A stretch of 64,000 bases of DNA from Elysia chlorotica (Eukaryota > Mollusca > Gastropoda > Plakobranchidae): positions 444,467 through 508,466 of the forward strand of contig RQTK01000052.1 of the NCBI GenBank assembly GCA_003991915.1. The letters run 5' to 3'. Below the pieces are notes generated by a model. The model worked only from the letters and a program-made list of their open reading frames with translations, had not been told where the DNA came from and did not search any database. The position numbers were made by a program, and so were the translations under genes. This document shows positions 10,905-22,329 of this stretch, one piece after another; the first letter of the stretch is position 1, and each line of letters begins with the position of its first letter.

Positions 10905-11327
10905 TTAAGATAATACCCTCAAATCAACAGGTCGCTTTGGTAACGCTAGGCTGACCACTAGTTCACTGGAAAAGGCTGAGCCGAAGGCCCTTCCTGGCTG
11001 CCGCTGCTGTTTTTGTCTGGTCCTCGACGGGATTAAAAAGCTCTTCTTGATTTTCAATGACTTCCTTCCAGGGAAAGCCATGCCTGGGGCAGTTCCTAAT
11101 TTCTCACTGGGAACAAGACCATATCCTGTCCCATTAAGACGGACGTCTGCCTCACGAGAACCCATAGGGCTGTCACCGGTGACGCTGACAGGGACCAACC
11201 AGTCTGGCTCACAGTTTTCTTCTATTTCATGTGGCTTTTCTGGGTTTACAGACGTGGCTTTGGCAAGAAAAAATATTGGGTGGTTTAAAGATTTAAGACA
11301 TGTTGCACATAGTGAGGATTTGTGCAT
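10905..11327 (-). CDS. Candidate coding exon, unrecognised 140-codon ORF
   Basis: This is one of the longest non-repetitive frames of the window (140 codons, TAA at 10905-10907), in a patch clearly GC-richer than its flanks. The middle reads as ordinary soluble protein (CEPDWLVPVSVTGDSPMGS, then NGTGYGLVPSEKLGTAPGMA, then a basic stretch near RTRQKQQRQ). The N-terminal 20-25 residues, MHKSSLCATCLKSL..., are less convincing. A pyrimidine-rich tract at TTTTTTCTTGCC/AAAG could be the acceptor of a final exon. The forward strand is also open for 98 codons (11047-11343), which argues either for a GC-rich conserved non-coding block or for chance. No domain recognised and no poly(A) signal nearby. 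Confidence 0.3.
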   Translation of the reverse strand: MHKSSLCATCLKSLNHPIFFLAKATSVNPEKPHEIEENCEPDWLVPVSVTGDSPMGSREADVRLNGTGYGLVPSEKLGTAPGMAFPGRKSLKIKKSFLIPSRTRQKQQRQPGRAFGSAFSSELVVSLALPKRPVDLRVLS

Positions 11328-11380
11328 TCATAGAGCTATGTAGAAACTAGGGAAATACACGGTCAAAATTCTTTGAAAGC

Positions 11381-11385
11381 AATGC

Positions 11386-11457
<72 letters not shown>

Positions 11458-11482
11458 CTTCCTCCCCCCCCCTCTCTCTCTC
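11381..11482. repeat. Compound (TCTG)n(TC)n, poly-C, (TC)n tract
   Basis: Eight TCTG units, then TC for about 37 bases, a T/C run and a short TC block. Its right half is the left end of the duplicated unit below. Confidence 0.9.
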
Positions 11483-12532
11483 TAGCTAAATCTGCCTCAT
11501 CGTATGTCAGTCTGTCTGCCCCTTTCTTTCTTTTTTCCTTTCATTTACTACCTTTAGTTGTTTCCCTCATACTATTTTACTGATTCACACGCATTGATTT
11601 ACTCCATATTATTTCTCACGAATCTTTTTTCCTTCATCCAAAGACAATGAAATGCCCAAACCACCAAAACATGTTTGACTTAGCCGTTTTCCCACACAAA
11701 CCTAAATGTTCATAATATTGAACTGACCTTTTAAATTACACTGTCTAAGAAGTTCGAATGAAAATCATCCAATTAACTTGATGAACCGCTTATTTTGCTC
11801 GATGTTCATTTCTGATCATATTATTATAACATTATGAACATTTTTAAATTTCTATCTAACTACTTTATCATTAGATTATTAAAAATTGTTTTGAAACAGA
11901 CGCCTTACATCGATTCAACATAGGCATTATACCATAAACTATTTTTAAAGCAGGGTCCTTAATCAGGTTTCTTATTTAAGATGAGTATGGCATTATTATG
12001 AGTAATGTTATTGAAATTTAAAAAAAAAACTGTTATAGATCAATCTTCTTATGCTAAAGTGATAATATTAAAGATCCGGTAGATTGCTGAACATATTTCT
12101 TTCAAGTCACACATTGCCTTTAGGATTTCTAAATAAAAACGATATGAAGAAACTGAGAAAAAAATTCTTTAGTTTAGTTTTCTCACAGAAAGGCTTGGAG
12201 TTTAAATTTTCAAAATGCTTACGAATTTAAAAATGCCATTCAGAAAAAAAAAACATGAATGATATAAACACAGTTACCTTTGTTTGTTATACATATAGGG
12301 GCATATGTTTATATCTCTTGGATTTTTTTGTATTGCATCAAAATTAGGAAGACCTTATAAGTTTTATTAGAAATAGCAATCTGTGTAGCGCTTCCTTTAT
12401 GTCGGTATCAACAACGTTTAGAGAGGATAACATCGCATTAAATTGAATTAATCTAACAATAATCAATAGCGAACATCAATTTTTTTACCGTTATATGATC
12501 AGGAAATCACAAGCACGTCAGCTGGTTTTCAA
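11451..12532. repeat. 1.08-kb head-to-tail duplication, left copy
   Basis: Starts at TTTTTTTCTTCCTCCCCCCC and ends at CACGTCAGCTGGTTTTCAA. It matches 12533-13580 along its whole length with scattered substitutions and small indels. No coding capacity; only AT-rich unique sequence and CTCTCT tracts. Confidence 0.93.
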
Positions 12533-13580
12533 TTTTTTTTCTTCCTCCCCCCCCCTCTCTCTCTCTAGCTAAATCTGCCTCATCGTATGTCAGTCTGTCT
12601 GCCCCTTTCTTTCTTTTTTCCTTTCATTTACTACCTTTAGTTGTTTCCCTCATACTATCTTACTGATTTACACACGGTGATATTATTTCTCATGAACCTT
12701 TCTTCATTCGTCCAAAGACAATGAAATGCCAAGACCACCAAAACATGTTTGACTTAGCCGTTTGCCCACACAAATCTAAATTTTCATAATAACGAACTGA
12801 CCTTTTAAATTACACTGTCTAAGAAGTTCGAATGAAAATCATCCAATTAACTTGATGAACCGCTTATTTTGCTCGATGTTCATTTCTGATCATATTATTA
12901 TAACATTATGAACATTTTTAAATTTCTATCTAACTACTTTATCATTAGATTATTAAAAATTGTTTTGAAACAGACGCCTTACATCGATTCAACATAGGCA
13001 TTATACCATAAACTATTTTTAAAGCAGGGTCCTTAATCAGGTTTCTTATTTAAGATGAGTATGGCATAATTATGAGTAATGTTATTGAAATTTCCACACA
13101 CATAAAAACTGTTATAGACAACCTTCTTTTATTAAAGATCCGATAGATGGCTCAACAAGAATCTTTCAAGTCAAATATTGCCTTAAAGGTATTCTACAAA
13201 AAACGATATGAAGAAACTGAGAAAAAAATTTCTTTAGTTTAGTTCTCTCACAGAAAGGCTTGGGGTTAAAATTTTCAAAATGCTTGCGAATTTAAAAATG
13301 TCATTCAGAAAACAAACACCTATGATATAAACACAGTTACTTTTGTTTGTTATACATATTGGGGGCTTATGTTATATCTCTTGGAATTTTTCTGTATTTC
13401 ATCATAATTAGGAAGACCTTATAAGTTTTATTTTAAATAGCAATCTGTGTAGCACTTCCTTTATGTCGGTATCAACAACGTTTAGAGAGGATAACATCGC
13501 ATTAAATTGAATTAATCTAACAATAATCAATAGCGAACATCAAATGATCAGGAAATCACAAGCACGTCAGCTGGTTTTCA
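12533..13580. repeat. 1.05-kb head-to-tail duplication, right copy
   Basis: Directly abuts the left copy. Relative to it, this copy lacks about 15 bp after ACTGATT, about 15 bp around GCTAAAGTGATAATA and a TTTTTTACCGTTAT segment near the 3' end. Identity is over 90% by eye. The join falls at a T/C homopolymer-rich tract. Confidence 0.93.
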
Positions 13581-13879
13581 TGTTAAATTACCAAGGGAAA
13601 TAAGCGGAAAAGCTCTTACAAAAATGTAGAAGCCATTTACCAGGGCTTAGCCAACGGTGAATTCCCTAACATCGCCAGCTTGAAAATTTGTTTTACAATA
13701 AAATCTTCTTCAGCCGTGGCTGTATTAAAAAAAATAATAATAAAAACAGCCCTGCATTATTTTTCTTTATAGAGAGCATTGGGTCCTGCACTTTTTCGAT
13801 AAATACACAGAACCATCAATGGAACAAATAACTACTTACACCAAACCCATTACTGGAGACGTATTTATCCAAGTAATCT

Positions 13880-14125
13880 AGCCATTCTTCACTGTTTAGT
13901 TATAGTGCAGGAACAGCGGTACAGACAATTGATCTAGCTGTCCCGACCTACCGGCAGCGCTGGTTAAAATAAATCTGGCGGACCAGGGATGTTCTGCAGC
14001 CCCCCCACCTCTCCCCTCTCCTGTAACAGAGAGGAATTATCAGCTGAAGAATGGGGTCTGAAAATTACGCGATGCAATCACATAAAGGTTACGTTCTAAA
14101 ATTTGTTCTCATTCAGGATGACAAA
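13880..14125. promoter_or_regulatory. Unique GC-richer block, possible conserved element
   Basis: Contains CCTACCGGCAGCGCTGG, AAATCTGGCGGACCAGGG, TCAGCTGA and ATTACGCGATGCAATCAC within about 200 bp, with no frame and no repeat copy. This profile suits a conserved non-coding element, but there is no direct evidence. Confidence 0.2.
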
Positions 14126-14652
14126 TTTCCAACTCAACTTCGCTATCAGGTTTTTTAGTGTTCTTTATAGAATAGAACAATTACATTTAAGACTAAGAAC
14201 GATCATTTTCATTTACGATCTTTCCTGATTCCTCTTTTCATTTATATTCCTTAAGATAAGAAGTTAGAAAGGAAAAAGATGAAGCTTTTGGTGACTCATA
14301 GTGATTAACACTGCGAAAAAAAAAAAGATTAAAATTCAATCACAAAGATAGAGTACTCGACTCTTCATTACAAAAGCTAAATGTCCAGAAAGCCAGTATT
14401 GGCTGTAGAAACAAGTCATTTATCTGAGTCAAAATAACAATCTTATTGCCCTTTAAATGTAACTATCACAGTAATTCTGCATTTTATACGACTCATAAGA
14501 ATTATACTAAAATTTGGGTCGGTGGTCATTTAATATTTATTCCTTTTTTTGTCATAAGTTTTCAAGAAATCAAATCACATGAAATAATTGAAACATTGAA
14601 AAACTTATGACGATTTCTCTAATTCTCTTTTGAGGTGTCAGTGGGAAAGGGG

Positions 14653-14653
<1 letters not shown>

Positions 14654-14727
<74 letters not shown>

Positions 14728-14734
14728 ACTGGGT
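14654..14734. repeat. (GA)n microsatellite
   Basis: GA runs with GACA interruptions. Confidence 0.95.
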
Positions 14735-14929
14735 ATGAAAATCAGACCAAACAAGAGAAAAGTAATTGAGCCAAATCGATCTAAAGGTAATAACATTATA
14801 TAGTTTGGCTAGAGTACGTCTAGCAAGGACTTGCCCCGTAGTCAAAGTAACTAGCGACCAGACGCCGGATCCACTTACACTATTCGAAATGACCGAGCTG
14901 AATTTGATTGCTCGCTCCTCTTACACAAC

Positions 14930-15178
14930 AGTTTTTGAGCATCCATAATTATTCCATGGCGGGGAAAGCAAGGCTCAGCTTCGGCGCCGGGCTCTCCCAG
15001 CCAGCCTGCTCTATTTGTTAGAAGAAGACCCTGGGATTAGCTTCCATGGCCTGATTGCAGTACAAAGATAAGCTAGGTCTAGCTGGACAAACATAATTAT
15101 TGCCGTCTTTGGAAACTGGAGATATTCGCTTTGCAAAGATGAGTGCGGAGAGTGGTTTGCTATGATGGCCAAAGTTAG
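14930..15178. promoter_or_regulatory. Strongest enhancer-like block of the left half
   Basis: Within 250 bp there are CCATAATTATTCCATGGCGG, GGGATTAGC (Otx/Pitx-type GGATTA), TACAAAGATAAGCT (Sox/TCF-type ACAAAG beside a GATAAG site), a second ATAATTATT and TTTGCAAAG. Composition is balanced, no frame is open and no repeat copy exists in the window. Such dense homeodomain/Sox/GATA clustering is typical of developmental enhancers; the assignment is inference. Confidence 0.3.
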
Positions 15179-15625
15179 ATTTTTTGTGCTTGAAATAGAG
15201 AGGAAATATGGGGAAAGAGAACTGTGAGCAGTAGAGGAGATGTTATCTGATTCTAAGATGTGTGTATGGTTAAGTTATACTAATCCCCCCTCCCTTGTAA
15301 TAAAATGTTTGCGCCAAAACAGTTATTTGTGGTAATCTTAAGCCGGGACTCTTTGCAACAAAAGAGAAATTCAAGATGAAAACGATATTTTAGATAAATC
15401 TGATTTACCTATAAACCTGCACACGGTCAGAACTTTGTATTGAAATTATGGTGAGAACTTGTTGATCTTCTTTAACATTTAGCTTATGTATACAAAATAA
15501 AATAATCATAATTTTTTAAATTCCATACTCGTTGTCTCATACTTTCAAACATTGCATTATAAATACAGGGCATGAAGATCTAACATGAAAATGAAAATGA
15601 AAGAACAGCGACTCCCATGTGTCCC

Positions 15626-15750
15626 CACACGGTCTCTGTGTAGCAGCAAGTACAATTTTCAGACGTTCGTCTTAGGGCATGTTCATAATTATAGCATTTA
15701 CAGAGTTTACGTTACAGGCTAGGCAAAAATCAAACAAACAAACAAACCAC
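15626..15750 (+). mobile_element. SINE fragment, 3' half
   Basis: TCTCTGTGTAGCAGCA, TTTTCAGACGTTCGTCTTAG, a diverged 3' end (TTTACGTTACAGGC) and an (A)CAAA-repeat tail at 15730-15748. The family's central domain and tail are in the expected order; the tRNA head is absent. Confidence 0.6.
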
Positions 15751-16149
15751 GCCTCCAGCACATAAGTTCTACTTCAGAGCAGTACTTCTAATGTTTTGAA
15801 TTTTTCATTTTTTGAAAACTAAACTTGTTTTATTTTGAAGAATGTATTTTCTTATATAAATGCAGTATAATTAATCAATGTCGTTTTCTTGTTACTTTTT
15901 GTCAAGATAAAACCAGGCTTAACCTTTGTATCTCCTTAATTAATAAGAATTATTTAAACAAAACCACTGTGCTGTTGCGGATAAGGAAGTGATTAATTTA
16001 TAGAAGAACATGTTCGTTTTGTCATAATCCTGCCCTTCGCTAGGCATTTTTATGTTACAAAACCATAAAAGAAAAACTATGCTACAATATTGTTTGATGA
16101 AAAACAAATATACTGTCAATGACTCAGAAACGTTGAATAGTAAGTAGAG

Positions 16150-16392
16150 TTGAGTTGGTTTAACGGCCAACATCAGCACTATATGAGCTATATTGTGGAC
16201 GGATCTCAAGACGCACGTCTGACAGTGTTTAATTTGCTGCCACACATGAGACAAGGTGCGGATACCATGACTCCTGCCTCATCCGCTCACATTAATCTGA
16301 CACCGACTCAACCAGTAGGGGGCGAAATCGAACCACGGACCTCCTACATCGGAAGCCGGTGTTCTACTCCAGGGCTACTGCGAAGTAAATCG
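16150..16392 (-). mobile_element. Full-length tRNA-derived SINE
   Basis: Read on the minus strand, it starts with a tRNA-like head. The A-box region is TAGCCCTGGAGTAGAACACC and the B-box-like sequence is GTGGTTCGATTTC, about 45 bases further. A body follows, with GGTTGAGTCGGTGTCAG, GAGTCATGGTATCC, GTGTGGCAGCA and a GTCAGACGTGCGTCTTGAGA block. It ends at GTTGGCCGTTAAACCAACTC. Length about 240 bp. This copy and the one at 29480-29707 define the family in this window. It is internal pol III promoter DNA, not a working tRNA gene. Confidence 0.8.
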
Positions 16393-16554
16393 ACCCGAAG
16401 AAATTGTTAAATCACAATTATAACGTCAAATGAAAAGCAATAAATGAGAAGATTTCAAATACTCTGCCTTAGCAAAAGAAAATATATAAAGACGATTACT
16501 ACAAAGAAAATAAATGTTTTTAAAAAGGCAATATTGATAAACACAAAGACAACC

Positions 16555-16920
16555 AGGCGACTTTGAGCGAGGGATTTACTGTACTTATCACCCTGTTGTG
16601 TGGCATGAAATACTCATCAGGAGGATCCAACCAAGTTAACCTTGTCCAGCACTAGAAATGATTGTCACGTCCCTTGACTTGATCACACTAGTTATATCTC
16701 ATCTCCTCGAATGACTTTTCTAATTGAGAATTGGCCCCTCTTGATTATTATGTTTCTACAATTTGTTCACGAATTGGGCACTTACTTAAACTGTATTGCG
16801 GCAAAGCAAGGATAATATACGACCAATTCCCTATCTAAGTTGTACATCTACATTTCTGTAATTTCAATTCTAGGCACACCTCGACTTCCAGAAATTTGCC
16901 ACACTGTCAAATTGTCGCCT
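16555..16920. mobile_element. 366-bp repeat with short inverted ends (MITE-like), copy 1
   Basis: The left end AGGCGAC-TTTGA and the right end, read on the minus strand, AGGCGACAATTTGA are inverted with a 2-base offset. Nearly identical over about 360 bp to 23285-23647. No frame. Flanks of the two copies differ. No clear target-site duplication is visible, so mobility is inferred from dispersal only. Confidence 0.5.
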
Positions 16921-17569
16921 ATGTAACAATCTTAGTGACAGATACATCAGCATTCATGAATTCAATGCATGATTTTCAGACTTACAGTAATAGGAAGCCT
17001 TATTATTCACTAGCAAATCATTAATAAATTGCACACCAGTGAACGGCAATAAGATTAACATTAATTCAACATCCACTGAGCTTTTCACGTCTCTTAGCTC
17101 ATAGTAATATATTGTGGACAATTATAAAATATGTGGTAATCCTGTTAACTATTTTTTTGTTTTTGCATTATTTATTAAAAATTTTATAGTTTTTACAACG
17201 AAGATATGGCAAACTAATCAGCGTTGGAACTGTAAAATGAAGTGAAGAAAAACATAAATGTATGCATTCCACATCGAAAAGGTTTAAGATAAGAAAAGAT
17301 AAGCCTTTATTATTCCATAGGCACATTTTTCTTGGTCGTACAATAATACACTTGATTCAATATCACAACACTAGTTGTACATGTGTAAGATAAAAATGAT
17401 TATAATAATAATGATGATAATAAAATAAAATAAGCGTTTTACATTCTCATGTAAAATTTCTGAAATTGTACAATGCCAAACATATATAATTCTTATTTAA
17501 AGACACATACCTCTTCACGCAAATATACAAGAATACACATAACACTGCATACAAACACACCTTCTGTAA
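16921..17569. other. AT-rich non-coding DNA
   Basis: No frame, repeat copy or notable motif apart from short ATAATAATGATGATAATAA simple sequence near 17402. Confidence 0.5.
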
Positions 17570-17782
17570 GTGTGGCGTTGATTTGAGTTAGTCCAACGGC
17601 CAGAATAGCACCCATTAGGCTATACTGTGGACGGGTCCTAAGACGGACGTCTGACAATTTTTTTGTGCCGCCACACACAAAACAGAGCGGGGATACAGGG
17701 CACGAAATCGGAGAAACCTGCCGACCATGGGACTCGAACCGCGGTTGTCCCGACCCGGAGACCAACGTTCACCCCCCTCTAA
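17570..17782 (-). mobile_element. tRNA-derived SINE, shortened body
   Basis: On the minus strand: a GGTGAACGTTGGTCTCCGGG head, a B box GCGGTTCGAGTCCC, then GTGTGGCGGCAC, GTCAGACGTCCGTCTTAGGA, CCGTCCACAGTATAGCC and a 3' end near GTTGGACTAACTC. The segment between the head and the GTGTGGC block is shorter than in the copy at 16150-16392 (GGTTTCTCCGATTTCG instead of the GAGTCATGGTATCC block). The head differs from the other copy, so this may be a separate tRNA-head subfamily sharing one body. Confidence 0.75.
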
Positions 17783-17784
17783 GT

Positions 17785-20030
17785 AAAGCTATTTTGCAGC
17801 AATCTAATGGATGCTGATACAGACGAGTTTTTATATATGTCTGCCTCTGGCCTTTTATTTATATTAATCTGTTACTTCTTTGTGATGTTTCATATTCACT
17901 ATGAAGAGGATGGTTTATATATGAGCTTTATTCATTACTTGTAAAACATACATGTCTTTGAAAGGGGTTAGTTAACAGCCAATAATTTCGGAAGCTTTCT
18001 TTCTTACTTTGTCTACTCTTTGAGAGAGGGCTTTTGATAGGTTTCCTCCAAAAGATATTAAAATTTGGATACAGGAGACACAAAAGATTTTCATAATATT
18101 GTAGTCAATATGGAAAGACTTTAATTACCTTAAAAATACAGTCGTTGATTAGCTTTTTAATCAGTATTTTGAAATGTGCGTTAAAAGAAAGTTTTGCAAT
18201 ACATTGCCATGCCTTCAAAATTAAATTTCATCATTGCAACGAATATAAATCGACTTAGTTAATCAAATAATGATTATTCAAAAAATATAAAGGAAATAAA
18301 TGTGTTTTAATTTAGAGTAAAATCTTTATGTCGATCTCACAATGTTTCATTTGAATATAGATTGAGTAATGCTGGATCTCCTTTGTTACCTTCAAATGCA
18401 TCTCTATGCAAATATAGCTTTCGACCAAATTGAAAAATAGTTTTTCAACATTGAATAAGTCTGAAATAAAGGGTACCAACTTCAATGTAAGATCAAGAAC
18501 TCAGGACCAAAAAAGACATTTGTATAAATACAACAATTTTTAATGTTTTATAAACAAGCTCGAAAGAATTTTAAAAATCTCTCTATTAATTAATCGGGAT
18601 TAAATAAACTTCCTTAATTAAACCGATTTAGGTATTACATCGTTTTTCACAGTCTCCAGAAGTACTGCAGACAATCATCCCATACGTCTTGCCAACTAGA
18701 TATTTCTTTGGTTAGTTTTTCTGAATGAAATCACCAATTCTCCAGCTCCACCCAGCAGCATTTTATGTTGCTATCTTTTTCGCAAACAGTTTATCAGTCT
18801 CCAGAGCAAACAAATATGGCCCAAGACTGATTGAGAGAAATCACGTGTAAAACATAGACTCGTCTGGGAGGAGAATATTTCGCAGACGAGATGGAAATGT
18901 TCCTGTGCAGAAAAGAGTAATGATTTTTGGTAAGTTGCTTCTATGTATATTTTTTTCCTCAACACATAATGTTAGTGGGATGTTAAAATCAATGAAATTT
19001 ATACGACAGACATAAATCTAGACAAGACTTACAAGAGGGAATGGTCATAAAGATGGCAACAAATTACAGTGTTATATAGATTGTGTTAATCAGTGGAAAT
19101 CACCGGGCTGAATCCCACGCAGATATAAAACTAATATCTCTGTTGTTGTTTTTATTTGTTGTTGTTTTTTTGTTTTTTTTGCTTTGCTAACTATGAATCA
19201 CTTTGTGGTTCATAGCTAGATTTTATATCTAGACAGAGCAGAAAAAAATCTCTTGGTTCTCCCAATCTTAAAGCAGGTGCACTTACTCGGGGGATTTTCA
19301 TTTTATGAACCACACAAAATCTACAACAATAAAACTTATAAAAATGAAAAAAGTAAAATTTCTAACAGCGCCATTCTTTTTTATAATACTTTTACAATTA
19401 AAATCGACAACTAGGGTATTTTGGCTTTGAGCAGATGAGGATAAATTTTAGGTTAATGTTGTAATGAGTTGCAAAGAAAACAAAACTACTATCTAAATAA
19501 ATCTTGTTTTTAGCCAATAGGCCTACATGCCAAAAAATTGTATCTTACATAATGCAAAATATTCAGGACTTTATATGAGAAAATTATTCGAATGCTTTGG
19601 AAAAAATAACCTTCCTGATTCTTCAGTATGGTTGTTTAGATCTTCCGTAGGGCGTTTGTTTCTGTATGTTCAGGATCATGTACTTGGCTATTTCCAGCAA
19701 ATAACTTCCCGCACAGTGCAGGCCAACATTGCTTAAAATAACTGCTTTGCAATTGGCATATGTCATTTTATATCTAGTCTTTACAAGGGGGTCCATACCA
19801 AGGGCGCAGGTTTGATAATATTTTGAAAAATTGTATATGGTTGTTTGATTTGCGCAATCTTTATTTGATTGGTAAACATCCTTGTATTCAATCGTCTTTC
19901 TAAAAATCCTATTGCCACATAAAGAACCCTTTCTCCAAGCCATGGGCATGCTTGAGGCAGTGTGATCAATATAAATATTGATGCTCTAGAAATGATTCAT
20001 CTAGCTTTGACGAAGTTGAATCATGACCTT
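17785..20030. other. AT-rich non-coding DNA
   Basis: Nothing convincing. Short frames at 19527-19736 (+) and 19623-19949 (-) overlap each other and are not protein-like. A T/G-rich TTGTTGTTTTT tract lies at 19140-19185. Confidence 0.5.
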
Positions 20031-20187
20031 GGTGGTAGAATGTTTCTTCTATTCGGAAAGTCCACGGTAAGGTCCAACGACCAGGCACATTTATAATTAT
20101 ATCTGTCTGATTTTGTTCCCTACTGTTTGGTCGTTGTCAGTATAATGTGGCTAGCTTCAACAAAACTCATGTTATCCCAACTGTCTG

Positions 20188-20262
20188 CTGCAGGTAAAAT
20201 ATTTGTCAGACGTTAGTCCTGGAGGCCGTCCGCGATAAAGCCTTGTTGGTGACGATGGACGT
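20188..20262 (+). mobile_element. Weak SINE central-block fragment
   Basis: CTGCTGCAGGTAAAATATTT followed by GTCAGACGTTAGTCCTGGAG and GCCGTCCGC parallels the GTGTGGCAGCACAT / GTCAGACGTCCGTCTTGGGA / CCGTCCACA order of the family. Both ends are lost. Confidence 0.35.
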
Positions 20263-20299
20263 TTTGAGAAACTAACCGACCAAATGAACAACATTTCAC

Positions 20300-20430
20300 A
20301 AGCACTCTTTAGAGTTCCTTTTGGCTCCGACCTTGAAAAATCTCTTTTCGGCCGCCGTCATGAGGCGCCCAGGGGGAGTTGTTGAGCTATCACAAAATTA
20401 TGGACCCTTTGGAACCACCAGGATCGGATT
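20300..20430. other. Short GC-richer unique block
   Basis: Contains TCGGCCGCCGTCATGAGGCG and CCCAGGGGGAGTTG. No frame, unknown function. Confidence 0.15.
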
Positions 20431-20536
20431 TCTTAGTAAACTTTGTATAAAAAAAAAACCTTCATAACTGTCTTAGTTAAGATTAGCGATTTCTCGGTAG
20501 TTTCATAGTATTAGGTTGTAGGGAATTATGAGTGCG

Positions 20537-20587
20537 TGCATGTGTGTGTCTATGTGTGTGTATGTGTATGTGTGTGTGCGTGTATGG
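20537..20587. repeat. Imperfect (TG)n microsatellite
   Basis: TGTGTG with TATG and GCGTG interruptions. Confidence 0.85.
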
Positions 20588-21139
20588 TTTAAATAGATTG
20601 AATGGTGTGTTTTTTCTCCAATGATTCTACTTCCATTTATTTTTTCTAGTCCATCCCCTTTTAAAACATTACTGTATAAAGAGAATCATTTGTATTCTAT
20701 GACACTAACATTGACATTTTTTTATGCTGAGTTAAACATGTTTATTTGTATTATTGGGCTTGCCACAGAAAAAAAAAAACGAGTTATGGTGCTTCTAATA
20801 AAGAGATGTGTTAAAATAATACAAATATCGTGTTTCTTATAGCGATCACCACTACCCTAAAAGATGAAATATCAATTTTTAACATTTGAACAAGGTGGCC
20901 AACATGTACATTTTTTTAAAAATTTATGTTTACTTGTTGTTGTTGCAGTTTGTACATTTTATTGTACTAATTTAGAAATAAATGCATCTATACATATATC
21001 ATGTTGAAACGTCTAGAATAAAATATCGTACAATATTTTTTTATTGTACATACTTATCAGTGTAAGAACTTTGTATTGTTCCCGCTTTTTAGATATAATT
21101 GAAATAATATTTGAGTTAATATTCATACCAAACTATGCT

Positions 21140-21430
21140 ATCGCTGTTTCCTGTATATGGGTCCCAGGTGAATATTGTCCGTCTATGACCTCATTACTAA
21201 CAAGGACTACAATTGCGGAACTTGTGGGGTTTATTATACTCGCAAAGGAAGAGACCGAGGTCATATCAAATTATCGTTATTGGTACAGGCATTGTCTCTG
21301 GTGCACTGAGAGAGACGAGCTCTGATGCTGGCTGCCCAACTCCCATGTGACATCAGGCAGCAGAGAACCAGGAATGGAGAGCTTGATGGGCCGAATTGTA
21401 CCAGAGACAACAACTTCCCTTGCAAACCTT
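21140..21430. other. Unique block with a long-spaced inverted repeat
   Basis: TTGTCTCTGGTGCA (21292-21305) and TGTACCAGAGACAA (21397-21410) are inverted with 13 of 14 matches and would close a stem-loop of about 120 bases. The rest is balanced-composition unique DNA; a 93-codon forward frame (21044-21325) covers part of it without recognised domains. Confidence 0.3.
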
Positions 21431-22329
21431 AGCAGATAAAAAGGATATTATTTTCATGCTGGTCAGAAAAGTCTTGCCCGTTTAGACAAAGAAGACAAAA
21501 AACAAAAACTCATGAGAGAGCTTTTTAGATGGGTTAAAAATTTCTTTACAAGCGCATAGAGGCAAACGTGGATTCAGATTGACTGTGTTAGAGTACTCAG
21601 GGATATAACTGGTTCTCTATCTCCTACTCTCATTGCAATTTACAATCAGATTGGTTTGAAAAGGTCAAAAGTAGGAGAAATTATAGAGACTGAAAAAAAA
21701 TTAAACTGATGGGATAAGGGGAAAAGTTTTTTTTTTAAAAGGTCAACTTCCTCTACAACTTTTTTTTCCTACGACCACAAACTAACAATGGGGAAAATGA
21801 TTCTCCTGATCGTCTGGATTTCTCTAGATTTCACCCCGGTTAAGAGAAAAGGGCCAAAACATACGATTGCGACATATGTTTTTTCTGCTTTGAATAACGA
21901 AGGACCTCTGGACGAAAAGAAGCTGTTATAAGTTTAGTCCGGATTACAAAATGTTCAAAGAGCGTAGTGAAGAGGTAAAAGAATACGGAGAATTTAACAC
22001 AAACGGGTAAAGGGGAAAAAGCCAAATAAGAAAAAAAAATTATGTAAACATTAATGATGTAACGGTTTATACTTATAGGTCCTTCAACTTTTGTTCCGAT
22101 ATTTGTTTTTTTCGGAAGAGAACAAACAATTTTAGGCAACACTATTATAATTATGCAATGGACTGAAAAATGACTTGAGGGTTACAGTATCCTTAACAAA
22201 AATACAATTTAAGTTTCTGGTCCTTGTCTTCTCTTCCTCTTCCACTCACTTTTAATTACATTCCCATTACTTATTTCTATATATTTAGCCTCACAACTTC
22301 CTTTCTTGTTTTTTTTTTCTATACATTGC
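21431..22329. other. AT-rich non-coding DNA
   Basis: Nothing recognised. The reverse frame at 21840-22142 is F/L/I-rich low-information translation. Confidence 0.5.

Noticed and set aside
16318-16390. tRNA gene on the minus strand
   Set aside because: Arms do not pair as a proper cloverleaf and it is joined to a SINE body; it is a SINE head.
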